Positions 59,919 through 64,000 of a stretch of 64,000 nucleotides of DNA are shown one piece after another. The notes under the pieces were generated by a model. That model did not search any database, was not told the origin of the DNA, and saw nothing but the letters and a program-made list of their open reading frames with translations. Position 1 is the first letter of the stretch, and every line of letters begins with the position of its first letter. Position numbers and translations under genes: made by a program. This DNA comes from Gemmatimonadota bacterium (GTDB lineage Bacteria; Gemmatimonadota; Gemmatimonadetes; Longimicrobiales; Gaopeijiaceae): assembly GCA_030428885.1 (NCBI GenBank), contig JAUIEJ010000011.1, positions 57,279-121,278 on the forward strand, written 5' to 3'.

Positions 59919-61294
59919 TGCCGGTGTTCCGCCATTCCTCCACGGTGCCCCACCCGGTGGATCAGGTGTTCGCCTGGCACGAACGGCCCGGTGCCCTGGA
60001 GCGGCTCACGCCCCCCTGGGAAGACGTCCGGGTCGTGAAGCGCTCCGGCGGCATCCGGGAGGGCGCCACGGTGGAGCTCCGTATGAAGAAGGGCCCCGTG
60101 GACCTCACCTGGGTGGTGGAGCACACGGGGTTCGAAGCCGGGCGCTCCTTCGTGGACGTCCAGCGCAAGGGCCCCTTCGAGTCGTGGGTCCACACCCATC
60201 GGTTCAGCCCCACCGACGACGGGGGCACCCTCATGGAAGACGTCGTGGAGTGGGAACCGCCCCTGGGCGCGGCGGGCGAGGTGCTGGCGGGCCCCATCCT
60301 GGAGCGCGATCTCACCCGGGGGTTCGCCTTCCGCCACCGCCGCCTCGCCCACGACCTCGACCTCCACGCCCGGTTCGCGGACCGTCCTCGGCTCCGGGTC
60401 GCCGTCACCGGCGCCGGCGGCCTCATCGGATCGGCCCTCTCCCACCTCCTCACCACCGGCGGCCACACCGTGGTGCCCCTGGTGCGGAGCCGGAGCCGGG
60501 CGGTGGATGGCGCCGTCTACTGGGACCCGGTGGGCGGCCACGTGGACACGGAGGGGCTGAGGGGCGTGGACGCCGTGGTCCACCTGGCGGGGGAGCCCAT
60601 CAACGCCGTGCGCTGGACCGCCGCCAAGAAGAAGGCCATCCGGGAGAGCCGGGTGGTGGGAACCCGGACCCTGGCCGAGGCCGTGGCCGGACTCCACGAC
60701 GTGAAGACCCTGGTCATGGCCTCGGCCGTGGGGTACTACGGCGGCCGCAAGGACGAGATCGTCACCGAGGCCAGCGGGCCGGGGCGAGGGTTCCTGGCCG
60801 AGGTGTGCGTGGAGTGGGAGGCTGCGGCGAAACGGGCCGAGGGGGCCGGCGTGCGGGTCGCCAAGATCCGCAACGGTCTGGTGCTCAGTCCCGACGGCGG
60901 GGCCCTTCCCGTCATGCTCACCGCGTTCAAGTCGGGGCTGGCGGGGCGGGTGGGGAACGGACGGCAGTACGTTCCGTGGATCGATCTGGACGACTGCGTG
61001 GGCATCTTCTACCACGCCCTCATGAACCCCGAGATCCGGGGCGTGCTCAACGGCACCGGCCCCCATCCCGTGACCAACGCCACCTTCACCGACATCCTGG
61101 GGCGGGTGCTGAACCGGCCCACGGTGGTGCCGGTGCCGGCCCTGGCCGTGAAGGCCATGCTGGGCGAGATGGGCGACGAACTTCTGCTCCAGGGCCAGCG
61201 GGCCCGTCCCGAGGCCACCCTGGCCGCCGGCTACCCCTTCCGGTACGAAGGGCTCGAGGACAGCCTGCGCCACCAACTGGGGCGGGACGGATAA
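59918..61294 (+). CDS. SRPBCC domain fused to a TIGR01777-type NAD-dependent epimerase
   Basis: Codes for 458 residues. Residues ~1-150 form an SRPBCC/cyclase domain (SSTVPHPVDQVFAWHERPGA). Residues ~158-455 are an extended short-chain-dehydrogenase of the TIGR01777 (YfcH/SulA-like) family: VAVTGAGGLIGSALSHLL for NAD(P), VDAVVHLAGEPINAVRWT, MASAVGYYGGR with the active-site Tyr, and WIDLDDCVGIFYHAL. This fusion is a recurrent architecture. The substrate is unknown. It overlaps the photolyase stop and ends seven bases from convergent crtI. Confidence 0.9.
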   Translation: MPVFRHSSTVPHPVDQVFAWHERPGALERLTPPWEDVRVVKRSGGIREGATVELRMKKGPVDLTWVVEHTGFEAGRSFVDVQRKGPFESWVHTHRFSPTDDGGTLMEDVVEWEPPLGAAGEVLAGPILERDLTRGFAFRHRRLAHDLDLHARFADRPRLRVAVTGAGGLIGSALSHLLTTGGHTVVPLVRSRSRAVDGAVYWDPVGGHVDTEGLRGVDAVVHLAGEPINAVRWTAAKKKAIRESRVVGTRTLAEAVAGLHDVKTLVMASAVGYYGGRKDEIVTEASGPGRGFLAEVCVEWEAAAKRAEGAGVRVAKIRNGLVLSPDGGALPVMLTAFKSGLAGRVGNGRQYVPWIDLDDCVGIFYHALMNPEIRGVLNGTGPHPVTNATFTDILGRVLNRPTVVPVPALAVKAMLGEMGDELLLQGQRARPEATLAAGYPFRYEGLEDSLRHQLGRDG

Positions 61295-61301
61295 CCTCCG
61301 G

Positions 61302-62903
61302 TCAGCGCTCCGCCAGAGCGGTCTCGCCCTCTTCCTGTCCCGGTCCCCGTCCGGGCTCCATGCGCACGTCCCCGGGACGGGACCAGTCCCACTGGTCCGG
61401 CAGCCCCAGGTCCTCGGCGATGCACCCGTAGGTGGTCTCGGCCGAGAGGATCACGCCGGGCACGCCGGCCCCCGGGTGGGTTCCGGCCCCCACCAGGTAG
61501 AGACCCTCCACGTCCTCGCTCCGGTTCTGGGGGCGCAGGTAGGCGGTCTGGGTGAGGCGGGGCTCCACGGCGAAGGCGTTGCCGTAGGTGGCGTTGAGCT
61601 CCGACTCGAAGTCGTCGGGGGTGAAGATGTGGAGCACCTCCAGCGCCTCGTTCAGCCCCTCGAGCCCCCACTCCTCCAGGAAGTCCAGCACCCGCTGGGC
61701 GAAGGGCTCCTTCACCGACTCCCAGTCGATGTCGGCCGTCTTGTTGGCTACGGGGATCAGCACGTACATGCTTTCGCACCCTTCGGGCGCCATGGCCGGG
61801 TCGGTGCGGGTGGGGGCATGGACGTACATGCTGAAATCGTCGGGCAAGATCTTCCGGTCGAAGATGTCCCGCACCAGTTCCCGGTACCGCTCCGAGAGGA
61901 TCAGGGTGTGGTGTTCGAGCTGCTCGTAGCGGCGCCGGGTCCCGAGATAGAGCAGGAAGCAGCTCATGGTATAGTGGGTCCCGTCGACCCGCCGGTCGGT
62001 CCAGTGCTTCCGGGCCCGGGGTTCGATGAGCCCCTTGTACGTGTGCCCCACGTCGGCGTTCGACACCACCACGTCGGCGGGGAAGAACCGGCCGCCGCCG
62101 TGGACGCCCGTGGCCCGGCCGTCCTCCACCTCGATGCGCTCCGCGGGGGTGTCGGTCCGGATCTCGCCGCCGATCTCCTGGAACAGCCGTCCCATGGCCT
62201 CCACCAGGGAGTACATCCCTCCCCGGCTGAACCAGACCCCCCCCAGCTTCTCCAGGTAGGGAATCATGAGGTAGACCGAGGGGGTGGAGAACGGATTTCC
62301 GCCGACGAACAGAGGATGGAAGGAATAGATGAAGCGATGCCTGAAGTCCTGGAAGTACTTCGACACGAAGCTGTGGACCGGGCGCCACGCCCCGAGCTTC
62401 ACCACCCGGGGGAGGAACCGCACCATGCTGCCCCAACTGTCGAAGGGCTTCGACCCGAGACGATCGCCGATGATGGCGTCGTAGATGGGCTCCACCGCCT
62501 CCATGAAATCGTCGAACCGCTCTGCGTCCCGGGGCTCGAAGGCCCGCATCTGGGACTTCATGCGGTCGGGGTCGGCCACGTAGTCCAGGTGGGAGCCGTC
62601 GTGGAAGAACACCCGGTAGAAGGGATCCAGGGGAATCAGGTCCACGTAGTCCACCAGCCGCCGGCCGGCGGCCTGGAAGACCGCATCCACGATCCCCGGC
62701 GCGGTGATGAGGGAGGGCCCCATGTCGAAGACGTACCCCTGGTCCTTCAACTGGTAGGCCCGGCCTCCGATCTTCTCGCGCTTCTCCAGGAGGATGACCT
62801 GCAGGCCGGCCGCCTGGAGGCGAATGGCCAGGGCCAGCCCGCCGAAGCCGGCTCCCACCACCACCGCGCGCCGCTGGGCGTTGGATTCGTTCACCATGGT
62901 CAT
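61302..62903 (-). CDS. crtI: Phytoene desaturase (CrtI-type)
   Basis: Codes for 533 residues, FAD-dependent. It has the N-terminal dinucleotide motif VVVGAGFGGLALAIRLQA and LEKREKIGGRAYQLKD, YVFDMGPSLIT, FHPLFVGGNPFSTPSVYLM, a central GGMYSLVEAMGRLF and the C-terminal bacterial desaturase signature LYLVGAGTHPGAGVPGVILSAE. It introduces double bases into phytoene on the way to lycopene-type carotenoids; the number of steps cannot be read. ATG 62903 is two bases after the crtB stop, and a second ATG at 62897 is possible. Confidence 0.93.
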   Translation of the reverse strand: MTMVNESNAQRRAVVVGAGFGGLALAIRLQAAGLQVILLEKREKIGGRAYQLKDQGYVFDMGPSLITAPGIVDAVFQAAGRRLVDYVDLIPLDPFYRVFFHDGSHLDYVADPDRMKSQMRAFEPRDAERFDDFMEAVEPIYDAIIGDRLGSKPFDSWGSMVRFLPRVVKLGAWRPVHSFVSKYFQDFRHRFIYSFHPLFVGGNPFSTPSVYLMIPYLEKLGGVWFSRGGMYSLVEAMGRLFQEIGGEIRTDTPAERIEVEDGRATGVHGGGRFFPADVVVSNADVGHTYKGLIEPRARKHWTDRRVDGTHYTMSCFLLYLGTRRRYEQLEHHTLILSERYRELVRDIFDRKILPDDFSMYVHAPTRTDPAMAPEGCESMYVLIPVANKTADIDWESVKEPFAQRVLDFLEEWGLEGLNEALEVLHIFTPDDFESELNATYGNAFAVEPRLTQTAYLRPQNRSEDVEGLYLVGAGTHPGAGVPGVILSAETTYGCIAEDLGLPDQWDWSRPGDVRMEPGRGPGQEEGETALAER

Positions 62904-62905
62904 GT

Positions 62906-64000
62906 CTAGCCGTTGTGGGGCACGAGACGCGACCGTCCCGCGCCGGGTGCAGGAGTGGCGCGGGAACGCCGCAGGTCCAGGAGCCCGCCCAGGCCCAGTC
63001 GGATCTTGGTGGGAAGTCGGGTGAAGGCCCGGCGGGTGCCGTTGTCGTACCCGTTGGCCCGGATCCGGTCGTGGATGCCCTGGTACACCCGGGCCGCCAC
63101 CGCCACGGGGCGGGCGTAGAACGACGGCAGGACCGGAAGCGCGGCGAACGCGCGGGCGTAGTGCTCGTCGGCTTCCGCCATGAGGTCCTCGCACAGATCC
63201 GCCCACGCGTCGGGAAGCGGTCCCCGACCGTAGGCCACCCGATCCACGTCGTCGGGCCCCAGGCCGTGGGTCCGCAGGAGGGCGTGGGGCAGGTAGAGCC
63301 GTTCGTCCCGCCAGTCCTCGCCCACGTCCCGGAGGATGTTGGTGATCTGCATGGCGTGGCCCAGGGCGTAGGCCCGGGAGAGGACTTCCGGATCCCGCAC
63401 GCCGAACGACTCGGTGATCCATCCGCCCACCACCGACGCGACCCGGTAGGTGTAGATCTCCAGATCCGCCCCGGTCTCGAACCGCAGGGGTTCGAGATCC
63501 ATGGCCACGCCGGTGAGCAGGTCGTCGGCGTAGTGGCGGGGCACGCCCCGGCGGGCCGCCTCGCCCATGACGTGGTCGGCCAGGGGGACGCCGGTGGGGG
63601 ACCCCTCGTAGGCCTCGGTGACGAGGCTCCGCCAGGCCTGGAGGCGATCCCGGGCCCGGGCCGGTTCCACGTCGGCCTCGTCCACCAGATCGTCGGTGAA
63701 GCGGCAGAAGGCGTAGACGCCCTCCACCGAGCGGCGGGGCTCGGGGGGAAAGAGGCGCGCCGCGAACCGGAACGACTTGCTGTGTACGCCGAAGTAGCGT
63801 CCCCAGGCCTCGGGGCCGCCCACGGCCCGGGCCAGCTCCACCACCTCGGCCTCGGCCGACGCCGGGGCGGGGGAGGCCGCCCGCGGCGGGGCCGTGCGGC
63901 TCCGCTCCCGGGCGTAGGCGTCCCGGGCCATGGCCACCCATTCCCCGGTGATGGCCGCCAGGAGCTCGTCGCCGGGGGCCAGGGCCCGCAGCACCTCCGA
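62906..64000 (-). CDS. crtB: Phytoene synthase, 5' end cut by window edge
   Basis: At least 363 residues. It condenses two geranylgeranyl diphosphates to phytoene. Both Asp-rich motifs are present: VYAFCRFTDDLVDEA and TNILRDVGEDWRDERLYLP, with SKSFRFAARLFPP before them. The frame stays open to base 64000. The first usable start seen is GTG 63994, but about 65 residues before the catalytic core (with LAPGDELLAAITGEWVAM, then a Pro/Ala-rich linker) are longer than usual, so the gene may begin outside the window or be fused to another domain there. Confidence 0.9.
   Translation of the reverse strand, partial: SEVLRALAPGDELLAAITGEWVAMARDAYARERSRTAPPRAASPAPASAEAEVVELARAVGGPEAWGRYFGVHSKSFRFAARLFPPEPRRSVEGVYAFCRFTDDLVDEADVEPARARDRLQAWRSLVTEAYEGSPTGVPLADHVMGEAARRGVPRHYADDLLTGVAMDLEPLRFETGADLEIYTYRVASVVGGWITESFGVRDPEVLSRAYALGHAMQITNILRDVGEDWRDERLYLPHALLRTHGLGPDDVDRVAYGRGPLPDAWADLCEDLMAEADEHYARAFAALPVLPSFYARPVAVAARVYQGIHDRIRANGYDNGTRRAFTRLPTKIRLGLGGLLDLRRSRATPAPGAGRSRLVPHNG

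Overview
The window is 64 kb of very GC-rich DNA. It is almost fully coding and has no rRNA, tRNA, CRISPR array, transposase or phage gene that I can see. The gene families point to a diderm heterotroph, most likely of the phylum Gemmatimonadota. These families are a TonB-dependent receptor with a carboxypeptidase-like N-terminal plug, a giant Asp-box (VPS10/sortilin-like) secreted protein, an M56 (BlaR1-like) peptidase with TonB C-terminal domains, several outer-membrane barrels ending in Phe, and carotenoid genes. That assignment is inference, not proof. Most operons are translationally coupled through ATGA, GTGA or TGATG overlaps.

Layout, left to right. 0.2-6.6 kb: two secreted or outer-membrane proteins, hutI, and a secreted Arg/Thr/Ser/Pro/Gly-rich protein. 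6.8-15.6 kb: a small membrane protein, rho, an SGNH esterase facing a YbbA/YbbP-type ABC system (as next to E. coli tesA), and an ECF sigma / membrane anti-sigma-like / tandem-PDZ operon. 15.8-24.9 kb: a HEAT-repeat protein with an HD-GYP protein, an aminotransferase, a barrel plus an alpha/beta-hydrolase-domain protein, and a GGDEF-REC-HD-GYP fusion. 25-31 kb: the M56/TonB protein, the Asp-box protein and a SolA-like amine oxidase. 31-37 kb: a phe/pro/thr block (pheA, proline dehydrogenase, an MFS transporter, thrC, thrB). 37-44.5 kb: an ergothioneine island, with egtB-egtD-egtA and convergent egtC, divergent from a two-gene ABC transporter whose permease is fused to its binding protein. 44.7-52 kb: a TonB receptor, a zinc-ribbon thioredoxin, argR and argC-argD-argH. 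52-64 kb: DAHP synthase, rpiA-rpe, an Hpt/REC/hybrid-kinase group, a class II photolyase, an SRPBCC-epimerase fusion, crtI and crtB (cut by the window edge).

The most interesting signal lies in two short noncoding leaders of aromatic amino-acid genes. Upstream of DAHP synthase a 32-codon ORF carries Tyr-Trp-Phe in a row and ends inside one arm of a possible antiterminator that competes with a 14-bp perfect hairpin. Upstream of pheA another 32-codon ORF, also starting Met-Thr-Thr, carries Phe-Arg-Phe and is followed by a textbook U-tract terminator. In both, a -35-like hexamer, a 17-bp spacer and a -10 position sit 7 nt before the ATG, so both leader peptides may be translated from leaderless RNAs. 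Together they look like an attenuation circuit tying entry into the shikimate pathway and its Phe branch to aromatic tRNA charging.

A second cluster worth following is the ergothioneine island, where the linked transporter may import ergothioneine rather than an osmolyte.
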